Shown piece after piece: positions 50,487-63,465 of a DNA stretch of 64,000 bases. Made by a program: the position numbers and the translations under genes. Source of the DNA: Paragonimus skrjabini miyazakii (Eukaryota > Platyhelminthes > Trematoda > Plagiorchiida > Troglotrematidae). The notes under the pieces are model-generated. The model was not told the origin of the DNA, did no database searches, and worked only from the letters and a program-made list of their open reading frames with translations. The stretch is taken from positions 107,180 through 171,179 of the forward strand of contig JTDE01000139.1 of NCBI GenBank assembly GCA_014338405.1. Direction: 5' to 3'. The first letter of the stretch is position 1. Every line of letters starts with the position of its first letter.

Positions 50487-52779
50487 CTTTGAGATTAGTG
50501 TCTGTCAACCAACCAAATATATCCGAATGAACTCAAAAAGGCTCAGTGACATAGTACGCATATGCAACCTTTGAAATACAGCTGGAAAAAACGTCGTATG
50601 TTCACTACTTCGCCCTAAATTACAGTACGCCATCTACTTCTCAAACCTATCTAATGGCACAGTTTTCCTTTAACTTACCGAAAGAGTGATGAGTGTAAAT
50701 TGAAAATTTTCCGTGTAATCTTGTTAACCGGATAAGAAATTCTCTGACTAAAAAGTAAAAGTTGCTTCTTTTTTGACCACGAAAACTGCTTACAACAGTT
50801 AGCACATATCCAAAAAGATATAGGCAATGGTAGGCATGTTCATGGTAGGTTTTGCAATTGAATCACAGATTCAGTGAGTCCTGAAAATCAAATGAAGAAG
50901 CCTGACGAATTAAGTGTCTCACGTTATCTCCATTCGTTTAAATCGCATTTACTCAAGCTTACCTCAAGAAACATGATAATGACTTTCCTAGCGGAGTTTA
51001 ATCAGGCTGTCATATTTATTCGTTTCGCATTAGCCTATCCATTTGTGACATACATCCATAGTGGCTATTGTTCCGATCCTACGGAATAGTAGCTCCAGCC
51101 GTCCTCTATTTTGTCCGTGATAGGAAAATTTCATGCAAATGACAATTTTATCGGAAAAAATGAGTCAGTAAACACTGGGTACAAATGACTGAAAAAAATG
51201 TAGCAACCTTAAAAATGCTGGTGTGATATTACTCGCCTTACCTTATCATGTCTAATAGCTCAATTTGACCGTTCACAATGTGTAAATTCGTTGTCTAACA
51301 TCTCTATAGTTTCATTTGGCTACTGTGGGTTTTAACGATTGGCTTTTTGTCCTGAGAAGTACGACTTTGTTCAGCCTCTTCAGTTGGAGGATAGGACTAT
51401 CTGTGTTATCGCTGATATCGTTCTGTTTATTGATGGTATACACGCGGATGATAAAACGAATAACAGCTAGTGATAATTGGGGTGCTGCTAGACAAAAGAT
51501 GTTTTATTACACGTTAGTGTATAGTGCTCCTGTATGACTGATTGCGTTTGTACTCAACTAAAAAGCTGACATTATTGATATACACAGTACGATGCAGAGC
51601 TGAACATTGGCAGCTAATATCCGTTAGTCTGCTCGACCTTGACCTAAAACGGATACATTCATCTGACACATTTTGATCCTTCGCATGTCTGTAGTCTGCT
51701 TGTCTAGTCTTTTCGTAAATAGCAATTGTTTTTGTCAGTGCACTACTTACGGCTGAAGAGGATGATGACAAAATGGACGAAACAGTCGGTTGATAATTTC
51801 ACTTTATCATACAATTTGTTCGCTGAATACCATCCATTCATATATATCCAGCCATCACATATCTGCATGCTACCCGTATCACATCGGCTTGAACCTCCCA
51901 CAGCGCATTCAGTTTTCCTGCACCAGCCCGTCCTACTGAAAAAAAAACTAAACAAATAAAGTATCAGTGTTGGAAGCGTGTTTACAATGGTTGTGTGACA
52001 AATATTCTCACTCAGACTGCACTATTAACCAGTGTCACTAAGGTTATTGACAGTGGAGTAGATTCACTTGGCTGATGTATCACGATTTCGCATGGAGAAG
52101 TGAGATGCAGTAAGATGTCAGAATGTGAAGTTGCAAGTGTGAACTAACCACTAATGGAACGGAAACTACATGGGTACCAACAGTAGTCCAGTAGAAGCAT
52201 AATTTACCAATTAATCAACTGGAAGGAGTTGGTTGTTCTCATCTGGTGGCACCCCCAGCAGTCCGGTTCAAAAATACGTGCTTCAGAAAAACGGGTTCTG
52301 TAGTATGAAATGATATTTCTCGGTGAAAGAATACAACCCGTATGGGCCTGTAAATCATTTCTTACTACTGACGTCCTGCTCGGTCATGTGGTTGTGATCC
52401 TATCCTGCCTCTTTACCTTACAGGACTTATTCCTCAGTTTATGCAACTGTAGAGGCTTTTACGTCTGCGATTAGCAACTTCTAAACTCACCGGAACGTGA
52501 ATCACTGCCATGTCTGTTTAATTTCAGGGTCGGGTTAGGTAGCCTATCCTGAATGGTGTTTCCGGTTGTGTAGTCAGAAGCTTGCTCATTAAGAAAGCCC
52601 TATTACTGCGGAAATCAGTTTCGAGAAACATGTTCATATAGTTGTTTTTTCGTCCGATAGTGAGTGTCCGACAATGGTTCACGACTATACTACCTAAACT
52701 ATATGCGTCTTTGGTAGTTTTGTGAGTTGGAAAATAATGACTTCATTTGGTGCAGAGTGATTTGATGAGCATCAGAGAT
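50487..52779. other. Intergenic, nothing recognised
   Basis: No conserved coding or repeat signal seen. The right part might hold the eroded RT domain of the Penelope-like element that follows, but I could not read its catalytic motifs. Confidence 0.45.
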
Positions 52780-53520
52780 TCCAGGTTTCTGCGCTCTGGA
52801 AACTAACACATTCTGATCGGTATATCAGTTTTAAATCGCCGCATCCAATATCTGTGAAGAGAACAGTCATCCGATCACTGGTCAGTAGAACCAATAGGAT
52901 TTCGCCAATGAATTTTCCAGAATAACAGAGATTTCTCGCATTAAAGAAATGCTAGCTACTAACCAGTATCCAAACGTACGTACTGAAAACACAATTAAGT
53001 CCACCTAGACTAAAGGAAAGACCGAAGACACCAGGACTCTCAATTATGTTGTTCAAACATCGTATCGTGAATAAACGTCGGAAAAAATCGCTCCATACTT
53101 CATGAGTACGCTATCAGGACCGTATTTCGGTTAGATAATACCTTAGAACTACTGATGATACATCCCAAGGATCGAATTTCTGTGGGCGACCAGACAAACT
53201 GCATTTACGAAATCAAATGAGGTGATTGCAATGTCGGTTACATAGAAGGGAAAAGCAAGCAACTGAAAGTACGTTTGACAGTATGGCGGTTTCCTCCTAA
53301 AGACGAGCATCAATTTCAGAAGTTAAAGAAGGATTTGACCATCGCACTACATGCACTGTCAGAGAATCAAAATGCATATTTTGATCAAGCTCGAGTGGTC
53401 CATGACGATCTTACTTTCCAAGCAAACCAATGCCCTATTGAAGCTATCAACATTTACGTACGAAACGCTTGTTTAAATCACAATGATAGCAAACTCTTGT
53501 CTGCAATGTGGCATAAATGA
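52780..53520 (+). mobile_element. Penelope-like element fragment: RT C-terminal region plus GIY-YIG endonuclease
   Basis: Plus-strand frames show blocks typical of Penelope-like elements, in order. LTHSDRYISFKSPHPISVKR at about 52802-52861 is followed by TVIRSLVSRTNR (the TDRYLxFxSxHP ... VKRxVVRxL block). EISRIKEMLATNQYPN lies at about 52929-52976. RTVFRLDNTLELL then MIHPKDRISVG is at 53120-53185. GIY-YIG-like YEIK*GDCNVGYI with a SKQLKVRLT continuation follows near 53203-53278. A long open stretch runs to the stop at 53518-53520, with LKKDLTIALHALSE and LNHNDSKLLSAMW. A stop replaces the usual Cys after YEIK, and frames shift upstream, so it is not functional. The N-terminal RT core is absent or unrecognisable, consistent with 5' truncation. 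Confidence 0.82.
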
Positions 53521-55014
53521 ATAGGTAACATTAGACACAGACACATCTTATCTACATCAGTCTCACCTCTATTCACTGAACAAAGGATTCGACCAATCAG
53601 TTCAGATGAAATGCAAGTTTACCTGATTACGGCGAATACCAAGTGACCTCCGTTTCTTTTTTAATGCGGTTTCGCTCACAACACTTCCAACGAAGGCTAC
53701 CGGAGGTGGTTAAAACGTTGACTATTAAAACTTGCTCGTAACGTTGTGTTGTTTCAGATCCATTCACAGATTTCAGTTGTATGTGCTTCTCAGAAATAAT
53801 CCGCAGCTGGACCATAGTATCTCTTGGTCACACAAGTCACTTGTCTCTTTCGCATAACCTAGAGCTTCACGATTGGTTTATTTAAGAACATTCGGTTTAT
53901 CAGTCCTGCATTTATTTTCCTTGATGAAATAGTCATATTACGGTGACACGACAAGCTTGCACTGGAACATTATTTTGTTGGGCACTTACTTTGCCGCTCA
54001 TTTGACATGAAAATTATCAACATGACGAATTTCTTTGCATTTGCACCAGTGTACAAAATTTATGTACTGCCCAGACTAATTTAGTCTGTAACACCAATTT
54101 ATGAAAATGCGTCCATGGATATCTTTACCCATGTATTATTTGACGTTGTGCCGAAGAATACTAAAACTCGAGCTAGTCTGGTGACACCATTACGAAGTCA
54201 CGCAGATTGGATAGTTTTTATCACTAAAAGCATGCAGATTTAGTAAAATGTGTTAGAACGAACTCCTTATTTACTCAAAAATGCACCAGATGCATTCGTG
54301 ACAAACGCCAATTGATTTCCTTTATTGACGAGACAGTCTGTGATCGCAGAAACTCAAGATATTCCCTGTAAAACTATCCAGCAGCCGTTTGAGCCAAGTA
54401 TTGATTTCATTTGAGAAATTGTTTGTTGCATTAGAAGCCAGACAATACAAGTTTTTCTTTTTTCATATTGACAATATTGGAGGCTCTCCCATTTAGTTGT
54501 CCATCACATGTGAAAACATGCCACAAAGCAAATGATAGTGCATTTTATTTTCTAGTCATCATGCAATCTACTTTTTTTTTATGTCCATTTCACTTTCCAA
54601 AAGCAAATATTCTGTTTCTGTTATCGGGAAGTGGGTTCCATTCTGTGACTGCTTTCTGTAGAAGTTAAGGTGATTCATTATTAAATCAGCGCAAAAACCG
54701 GAAGCAGTGCGTATCGATTTTTCGTTCGTATGATTTGTTGTCATCATTTGTGCAAGCGGTTCTAATAAATCTTTGATATTGAGCGGATACCAAAAACTTA
54801 TTGTTATGAAGATCAATGACTTCACATTGTTAAGGACGATCAGTCCACAGTGACATAATGCATGATATTTATTTGTGAGATCTTGCGTGGTCTTGCGATT
54901 TACTTTCAAGTCGGATACTTGGACAAAACAACGTCCATTGCACGCATCGATTAGTGATTCAGTGACGCTTGCATTGTATGGCAGTGAGCCTTCAGATTGC
55001 TCATTTCATACATT

Positions 55015-55028
55015 TATATATATATATA
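55015..55028. repeat. (TA)7 microsatellite
   Basis: Fourteen bases of TA dinucleotide repeat. Confidence 0.95.
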
Positions 55029-56844
55029 TGGACTAGATAGGAGACGCTTATAACATCTTCGATCTCGAACCAACCTAGCCTGACATGTAGATTGCGACCT
55101 TTTAAAACAAATAGAATCTTACTGAAACATGTTCCAATCTTGATTCCTTAATTCGACCTGTTCTTCTCGAATGGTGTAGAACCAATTATGTGATGGTTGC
55201 AAGTAAATGGTCTCTTAATGTCGGTTCATAAAAGTTGAACAAGTCTCAGTTAGTTTCGTACGTTCAGTGGAGTTACGCCGTCATTTTTATGTTGTCCCCT
55301 TATATCGCGAGCAAAGTACGTGACCACATAAAAGACCGGATATTATGGGGTTACCTAAAGAAGGAGAGAAATCGACCAGATAACGGGGTATAGAAATAAC
55401 ATATTTACTAGGGGTCGAATGATGCGTACACGTTGGATAAACACAACTGTATCAGTTGGAGTGGTCAACAAAGTATCGACGTTTATTTTCACAATATGTG
55501 GTTTTCTGTTTTACTAATTACGAATGTCCTTGAAGGAGAGATATTTGGCCGGACTACCTTTTATTTTACTCCATATGAATGACCTACTTAAAAGACTTAA
55601 CTCAATCGGTATGCTTGGGACTATTATTCTTTCAAAACCCCAACGTACACTTGCTTTTATTCGTAAGATTCACATCGAGAGATAGATGAAACCCGACAAA
55701 TGTAGGCACACAAATTAGTCCTTGTTAACACTGCTTCATTACCGCAGTTTTCTGAGCTGCCACGGTAACTGGAATACTTGAACGGACTATATCTGACAAT
55801 CAAGAACGAGATTAATAATACAGCTGTATACAATTGCAACATACCTTCAAGTGTGTTGCAGAACTGGACACTGAGTGCGTTTTGGACTCCCACTTAATGG
55901 CTTATTTTGAGTAGACTATCACCGATTGAAACAGATGGATTTCAGCTTTTAAAACCGTTGGTTTAATTGGGGTTACCATCAATATACACAGGTTTGTAAA
56001 TTCGTATGACGTTCAGCTTGATACAGTTACATCTAGAGCAACAGCGGTGTTAATCAAAGCGCATATTTTAATTGAAAGTTTGCTGACATTCAGTGCTGAA
56101 ACTGCTCAGTACTTTCATTGTATTCATAGTTACAACCTTATACAAAGCGGTCAGACGAAAGTCTTGGGGTTCGTAAATTTTCGAACATTCGCGATTTAGA
56201 CTAAAGTGAGAGATTTTGCGTTTTTCTGATAATCGTGATTTGGTAACCTCTAAGTAAGAGTAGTTTTTGGTTCGAGGTTGTCCACCTCAAAAATTACATC
56301 AACTGAATAAGTTTATGATATTATCAAATATACGGATGAGTTGACGGTGATGCTGTTGAATACTTAATGCCATCAGTGGTTGATAAACACTATAGCGCTT
56401 TGATCCACCTGATGGAGAATCCACTGGCCTCCGGATTGAAACGTCGCACGTAATCTTGTGATTTGGTCGAATTTACCCACAACAAATATCTCTCAGTGAA
56501 ATAAACTCAGTTGTAATTGGTTACAACCAGCCTTTACTGTAAACGTTATTTCCCCTTACATTTACGGGCTACTGAATGTTTGCACAACACGTGACTGTGC
56601 ACGAGTATTGGTGTATTGTATTCGACTGTAAAGCATAACATGAGAGATGCCATAATCACTGCGGAAGTGACTGCATGAATAAAGCGTACTGTGAAAAGTG
56701 AGGTTGTGACTGCCAGTGGAAGCTGAATATTAGCAACACATATGTTTATCTATGCACACTTTTCGGTTCGTTGCAATTAACGTTTACATTGTACGATAAG
56801 TATTTTGAGTACAATCAGATTTGATCATTACATCGAAGTTACTC

Positions 56845-56862
56845 AACAACAACAACAACAAC
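56845..56862. repeat. (AAC)6 microsatellite
   Basis: Six perfect AAC trinucleotides followed by AAT AAA. Confidence 0.95.
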
Positions 56863-58029
56863 AATAAATATTGGAGTAACAATAGTACCACGTTTCAGCA
56901 CCATATTTTTCACGTGTCAAATTATCAAACCGATTTGTGTAGACGTTAGGCCACTTATTCTAGGCGGATAAAACCGTGTAATGAAGCTTAACATTGGTAA
57001 GGAACAGAACGGATATGTCGTGTGCCATCCATCAGTCACTTGTACTAACGATATTTTTCGTTGCGTTTTTTGGAGCATATTGCATAAATATTAGCCTCGT
57101 TTCATTCAAAAATCATTTGCCCGCGTTCACTGGGCAGACGCAGCCTGCCATATTTGGATCGTTCACCGTGAATATTGAACTTATGTTTTTTACCGTTCAC
57201 CTGCTTCTGGTTAGCCTGTATAGTGGTGGTGATATTCAACAGTAACACGCGATAAACATAAGAAGTGGCAAACGTGCCAAAGCACTGGAAGAAAATACGC
57301 ATCCTGTAAAATAAAAGGAGGGGAAAGACATAGTGGGAGAAAAGAGTTGCGCCCATCTACATCACGATTTCCAACATCCAACGCTTTGCTACACCGGACG
57401 GTCACTTCAACCAGAGGTGGATATTTTTCATTGGTCCACAGTCAAGAAGACAGGATTGCCCAAATGAAGTATGTTTCATGGTGGATGTCTTCCCAACACA
57501 AACATGTCATACGCTGGTCATCAGATTGTCACTCCCAGCTAATTCCGCTATTCGCAAGAAAAGCGCGGTACAACAACCAGTTGGCTGACATTCGTACAAT
57601 GTGACCACAGCAGGATAGGATGTGAGCCGAGGTCAGTACAACCAGAGGCCTGTAAAGCATATCTTGTTCCCAGTTCACCTAGGTGACTTTCGTCAGTTCT
57701 GCTAATGTGTGCGCGCCACACGCCACTGATGGTTTCGAGACATTACTGGTCCGAAATAGGATTCTTTGCGAGGATGGACCAGGTTTCGGAGCCGTACAGT
57801 AAGACCGTCCTTGAATTGGAATTGTACATTTGGACCTTCACGGAAAGAATGAGATAATGCGGACGCCATAGATGGAGTAAGTTGACAAACGCCATACGAG
57901 CCTACGATCTCATCAGACTTTCCACCGGCACTGATACAGCTCCTAAGGCAGATGAACTTTCTTATATGAAGTAGAGGATTTAGTTGATTTACGTCGAACA
58001 TCACTCAAAACTATACCATTTTACATATC

Positions 58030-58900
58030 TATTTCCATTTTAGGCACAAGATTTTCCATTTCATGCAAAAGCAAATCACTTTGGTGCATTAGGATTTCCA
58101 TGTTAAAATCTTGGACGTGACTGCTAAAATGCGATTGGTCCAACTAACCGGAAGGGACAACCAATCTTAATTAGAGCACTTTAGATTGGCTACTTTGATA
58201 GAGGAAGTGGTAAGGGTTATGCAAGGGACGTCAGCGGCTTTGCTTAATGAGAATGGGGTCAGCGGTCACAGTGGAGCACAGATCATCTGACCCTGTCCCT
58301 ACTAATTCATCAAACTGCGGACCGTATTGGTTCCTTTGACAGGTAAAGGGGTGCGAGTGGTTAGGAGTGTCTGTGGATCTCATGTCCAATAGGAGTTAGG
58401 TTTAGGGTCGTGGTAGATTTCGAGTTGCAATTTGAGAGTGAATCAGTTTGTGAGGACGTTTTCATTAGTTCTGTTGCATACATGGCTGACGGACGCAATT
58501 ACACTCGGATCAGTCCCGAAACACGCAGACGTATTATCAAAGCATTCGAATGGGGCGATGACTGGCGTATGGTTGTCGCCCTGAACGCAGTTGCAACGGT
58601 CACACTCACCTAAACATTCCAACAAGCCCTTTTTGTAAACATGTCCTATACTTCAGTTCCGCTCTTGTTAAAACTCGTCAGTAGTGCATATCCTTACGCG
58701 ATGAAAGAACTCTAACAAGAGAAGAACTGAAGCGTAGTGCATTTTCTCGGAAAGAGTGACTGGAATGTTTGTGAAAATACAGCGACCTCAATCGTTTGTG
58801 AATAATGTGCATTCTATGAACATGAATTTCTGAGGTACCTTCAACAGCTCACCAGCAAGAGAGATAGTAGCCAAGAGACCTGCCAGTCTACCAACAGTAA
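58030..58900 (+). mobile_element. Probable nested insert with transposase-like helix-turn-helix
   Basis: Within the retrotransposon the plus strand has an open frame 58410-58613. Its part from Met at 58482 reads MADGRNYTRISPETRRRIIK, then AFEWGDDWRMVVALNAV. The RxIIxAFExGxDWxxVAxxLxV pattern resembles the N-terminal helix-turn-helix of DDE-type transposases. The rest of a transposase was not readable, and the frame stops at 58611-58613. The insert boundaries are inferred only from where the minus-strand retrotransposon reading is lost and resumes; I did not identify terminal inverted repeats or target duplications. Confidence 0.5.
58651..58732. repeat. Imperfect inverted repeat (26 bp arms)
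   Basis: CTTCAGTTC..CTCTTGTTA at 58651-58670 is mirrored by TAACAAGAG..GAACTGAAG at 58713-58732, with weaker pairing extending to 26 bp arms and a loop of about 30 bases. It lies inside the probable DNA-transposon insert just after its short ORF. Confidence 0.7.
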
Positions 58901-59700
58901 TTTGCATTTATGATAATAATTAACGTGTTCTGGGCATCTTGTCAACCCTCACAGATTGGAGCAATGTAGTCTGTATGCCTCACATCTCGTGAATATTTGC
59001 ACCAGTATATTTGCAATCTGTCAGGTCTGTCCTTAGGACCTCGTTTTATTAAAAATAAGATATGGAAGAGGGGGCCAGACAACCCTGCCGCACCCAACAC
59101 GAGACGCTAAAGGTCGGCGATACGTTGCCATAAGGCTTAACCCCAAACGAGATCAGTCAGTAAATTGTTGTCGGGATGTTCACATACTTCTTAGGTACAC
59201 CCTTCCTCAACAGACAGTTTCAAAGTACAGTTCTGTCAACCGAATTGAACGCTCCTCTAATGTCCAAGAAGATAACAACAATCGGCCATTTATATGAATG
59301 ATGGATTTTAAGCATCTGACGAAGTGTAATGATGTGATCAGTGCAGCCATGACCGAGGCAGAACCTGGCTTGCGCCTCAAGGGTATATTCTTCTAGTGTT
59401 CCGATTAGTTTACGGAATATAAAAACTGTAAACAACTTCAACGCAACAAGAATCAGGATAACCGTCGGCATTTCGCACACGAATTGCATGAGCTCTATTT
59501 TGAAGATGAGAGTAATGTTGGCCAAACCCTAGATATTTGGAACACTGATTCAGCTTTTCTGGAACAGAGCCGTCAACTCTTTAACTAAGACTAGAACTCC
59601 ACCTATAAAAAAGACGGGAGAAGGTTCGTCTGGGCTAGTTGGTTTGCGCTCTTTCAATAACTTGACATTAAATTAGACCTTCTGTTTCAACAGATGGAGA

Positions 59701-62700
59701 ATCGCCTACAGATCGGTGATCTTAGGTAGTCAGAAGAAGTGATAAACAACGTAGTAAGCCAGTTGGCCGGCCGTTGGAAGTATCTTGGCAAGCTTCCTAA
59801 GCATAGTTGCAGGTTTTAAATAGGCTCGCCGTTGTTGCCGCTTCCAGTGATTACAGTGGTTTGTATATCCTCCGAATGGGGTCCAGCCATTCGAAGTACC
59901 CGGCACATCCGTTGAAGCTTGTGCTGTTCATGATGATTTGTACGACTTGCTTGGACGTGGTCCACGGTTGTAAGAGACCGAGGATGTCTGCCCTTCTATA
60001 CGGACGGCCTGCTGTTCGAGAGCACATTGGTTTCGCTTAGGGTATCTGTAAACCAGTTCCGACAAGGCAGCATACGACTTGTCGCAGTATCAATAAAACT
60101 GCCTATGTGGCTTTTTCTAGGAGATCCGGTTGCCAAAACTACACCCACGAAATTCTGGCAGTACTACCGCTCATTTTCAGCGACTGCCCATTCGCTGGTA
60201 CAACCTCAAGATTTTGCAGCTAACTGTCATAAGAAAAGCCATATCGAATCCACAGCCTAGGAATGTGACAGTGGCGTTGAGTTAGCCCATCCGTTTACCC
60301 GGATAGTTGGTATTCAGCATGGATAAAACAGTTGTTCACCACGTTGGCTGAACAGGGTTTCTTGGGTTTTTCAGGTAGTTCACGACGGAATATTTTAGAT
60401 GTTTTATGGATTTTACGACATTTTGTTGTTCATTCGTACACATTGTCATCACCAATGCGTCCCAGTTGGTTCCCATATGATGGTTTGCCTCACATAAACC
60501 ATTGGTAAAACAACCACCTCAGTCCGGACCTTTTACCAGCTTTCTACCGAATGAGTTCAACAGAAAATAAACCCGACCTGTCAATTTCACGGTGTTCTTC
60601 AAAAAAACATTTACGTTAGTTCTGTGCATTTACTATTCATGGTTTTTCATTGGTTTCATTGTCTTTCACAATAGGCCTTACGGCAGTGACAGCTAATCAA
60701 ATAGAGTGAACGGTGTGGTCTCATCGACTGTGAAATAGGGATTGGCAATGAAGTGTGACAGTGAAAGAAGCAAGAAAATCATCCCACAGGTACCACATCA
60801 CACTCAGTTTCAAATTGGTTGGAAGATTTATATATTTCACCGCTGAGTTGTGAGTTCGACTGATTATATCCCGGGATGATTTTTGACCTGAGAAGTGTCC
60901 TTTCGAGTATGAGGCCACGGATGCCCACCCAGATAATAACAAAGTTTACACAATTTGACTTTAAGAGTCCAATAACTTTTGTACAATTTATTGGCATGTA
61001 ATGAGCATAATTCTAACAGAATGATCGAGTGTGGTCAACTGAGAGCACTGGAAACTGTTTTGTTCACAGTATCGTTTGGCCACGATCCGCACACTGATGT
61101 CATTGCTGTGAAAAATATGTGAGGTTTTAAAAAAGCGGGCAAATCAAAAGATACACAACGCTTTTGTAAAAACAAAAATTCAATTGACTGAAATTGTCCA
61201 TTGGGTTTCACACATTATGTTTCATCTCCCTCTGTCTGTCTTCCAGCCTATCCTGATCTTTTCTTTTCCTTATGATAGGTTTTGTTCATTAAGGTCCTTC
61301 TAGCAAATGATGAGGAGAACAAAAAAACATGCACTCGATCGTCTTTTATATCCATTTCTTTTTCTCTAAAACGATCGATATATTTTTCATCTATAAGTTA
61401 CCGATTGCCTGCAGGTGGTCAAATTAAACTCGACTCGGCACTCAAAAGTACAGCGCGTCACATTATTTCACGGTCGTTGTGTTTCAATTAGGCCGTCTGT
61501 AGTAGTCGTTTTGCGTGAGGTCTGGACCTACATTATCTAGTAGCTCAACCCGTGTATTTCATCTCGTTTACCATACCAACACTGTTCTCGCTCAACTTGT
61601 CCTGCATGTTTATTTTATGGCTCGTTATTATTTTGTGTTGATAAACTTATAGAGGATGTTTTCCTCTGCGAGTTCTCGCTCTTTACTTTTATGGTTGGCT
61701 CACTCATGTGATTTGATGTTCAACCTGTATGTTAACAATGTAGTGTTGGCAACTGTGCGGTCTTGACAACAGGTTTTTATAAAGCTTCCACTGGAAAGCT
61801 GATTTATTGTTACCAACCTCTTGTGTGAGTACATAATTCCACTTACACAGTTCAGCGAGATGCACACACTTTCACCGTCGACTTACTTCGATTACTAACA
61901 GTGATCTAATAGGTTTAGTGAGCGATAACACAAATTTCCGTCTTTGTTTATAATAACGTTTTATGTACAAATCAGCAGCAAGGATAGGTAACGTAACCCA
62001 ACTAAAGCGACAAATGCATAATTAATGTCATGTATCAGATTTCCAAAGGTAGAAATACACGACAATATGAGGAAAAAAATGCATTTTTTTGTACAAAAGT
62101 CGTATGCTTTACGACACACAGTGGACTGCGTGATATGTAGACGATTACAGCGAATGCGGACAGTTAAGGCGGTACATTTCTAAGTTTTGTCCAAAAGTGA
62201 ATGTCTGATGTCAAACTTTTATCGCAGTCATAGAATTATTGCCACTTCGGTTGTTCATGGAAATCCAAAATATACGTTAATTAAGAGATGAGAATCAATA
62301 ATTTTCAATCGAAGACTGTAGGTTCCGTGTGCTAGATTGTTCCGTACATTGTTCACATTAATACAGAAAAATAAAGTTCATCAACAATAACGACTAGCAA
62401 GTCGTTTTCAAAGTAAGAAATTCTTAGACTTTTGAGTCGGTCATTTGGAACCATTTATTTTATTTTCCAGATGTCTGTATAGTCTTGGATAGGTCCTATT
62501 AAACATTTTATGGTGGATATTTTAATGCCTATTTACACTTAGAAAATTTAACTTTTGCGGGTTCTTTTAGAATACTTTAAAACTATCATGTCCAGGAGTT
62601 CCATGGACTGATTTTATTCGGCCATGGCGTTGGTGTGTCTTTTTCCGGATGCAATAACAACAATGGATCACAATTCGATTTAATGGGTTGTGGCGTTGGT

Positions 62701-63382
62701 AATTAGCATCACTGATCACATGACTAAGCACTATAATGGGACTAACGTATATGATGCTCCACTATGCATATTCGAAGATTTAATGATGAAATAAGTTTTA
62801 TGGATATTTCGCTCGTACCGAATGCTATTTAAGCTTCATTTGACTGCCGCATAATACGCTCGAACGACTGTTGTGTAATGAACCGATAACAATTGAGTAA
62901 AATATGATTGCAAGGTTTTAATTGTGACAGCACGCTGACAAAGTAGGCAGACATTTCTCTACAAAGTAGGGGTGAACAGGAGGTCAGGTGTGATTATTAA
63001 AACTGGTAAACAGTTGGAAATTTGATAAAGTTATTCGGAACAATACTACTGTTTGTATGCAACTCTTCCATTTTTATGTGTATGTATTTAGATACATCTG
63101 TAAGTATATGTTTACAGTCAAATGCTTTCGGAAAATGTTAGTTTTTTATCTCACTTTTGTTAAAACTCATCAATGGCACATGTTACTATCGATCGTTACT
63201 GTGACACGGTTGATAAATTAGAAGAGATTTCATTGGGACATACCTTACCTTCGGCCGGATTTAAAGCAAAATGAGTACGTTAATAAACTGCAAGTGATTT
63301 GTCAGATAAACTACCAAGCCAAATCGGGACTCAGAACTTTCACATTTGGGCTGAATTACACACATATTTCGATGTTCCTTAC
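59701..63382. other. Intergenic or intron of a minus-strand gene, nothing recognised
   Basis: If the exon at 63383-63465 is real, this is downstream intron or intergenic sequence of that gene. A plus-strand stretch at 63158-63190 resembles 58664-58690 (GTTAAAACTC then TGGCACAT/TAGTGCAT), perhaps remnants of one repeat. Minus-strand frames at 60721-60997 show no recognisable homology. Confidence 0.4.
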
Positions 63383-63465
63383 AGAATCCATCACACGTTC
63401 CAAGATATCGAGATCTTGAACAGGATTTCTCAGATGCAGGAATACATCGTCACCACTGTGGTGAG
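63383..63465 (-). CDS. Candidate internal exon of an unidentified gene
   Basis: On the minus strand a strong acceptor (TTTTTGGTCCCTTTCAG) precedes an 83 nt segment, followed directly by the donor GTAAGG. Only one of the three frames is open. It encodes two bases of a split codon and 27 residues, HHSGDDVFLHLRN then PVQDLDILERVMDS, and ends in phase 0. The residue composition (balanced, charged-hydrophobic alternation in the second half, suggesting an amphipathic helix) looks like real protein. I do not recognise the family. No neighbouring exon was identified inside the window; upstream exons would lie beyond 63.5 kb, possibly outside the window. Chance occurrence of matched splice sites around an open frame is possible in 64 kb. 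Confidence 0.45.

Larger units (their letters stand above)
53521..57499. other. Intergenic, nothing recognised
   Basis: AT-rich sequence with a (TA)7 run at 55015-55028 and (AAC)6 at 56845-56862. No exon or mobile-element signature seen. Confidence 0.5.
57500..59700 (-). mobile_element. Decayed non-LTR retrotransposon, copy 3, interrupted
   Basis: From high to low coordinates on the minus strand, the pre-RT block LLKERKPTSPDEPSPVFF lies at about 59660-59600. RT core ARFCLGHGCTDHIITLRQML, then FLDIRGAFNSVDRTVL, is at about 59380-59220. LLRKGVPKKYVN is near 59210-59170 and SFGVKPYGNVSPTFSVS then VRQGCLAPSS near 59140-59060. After about 1.2 kb come VLLYGSETWSIL (about 57815-57780) and HIVRMSANWLLYRALF (about 57605-57560). 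This is the same family as the copies in the large intron. Stops occur inside several blocks, including after TVL. The gap between VRQGC and LLYGSETW is about 800 bases too long for the family, which fits the sense-strand insert described separately. The FLDI motif is the first RT catalytic box (motif A). Confidence 0.85.
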
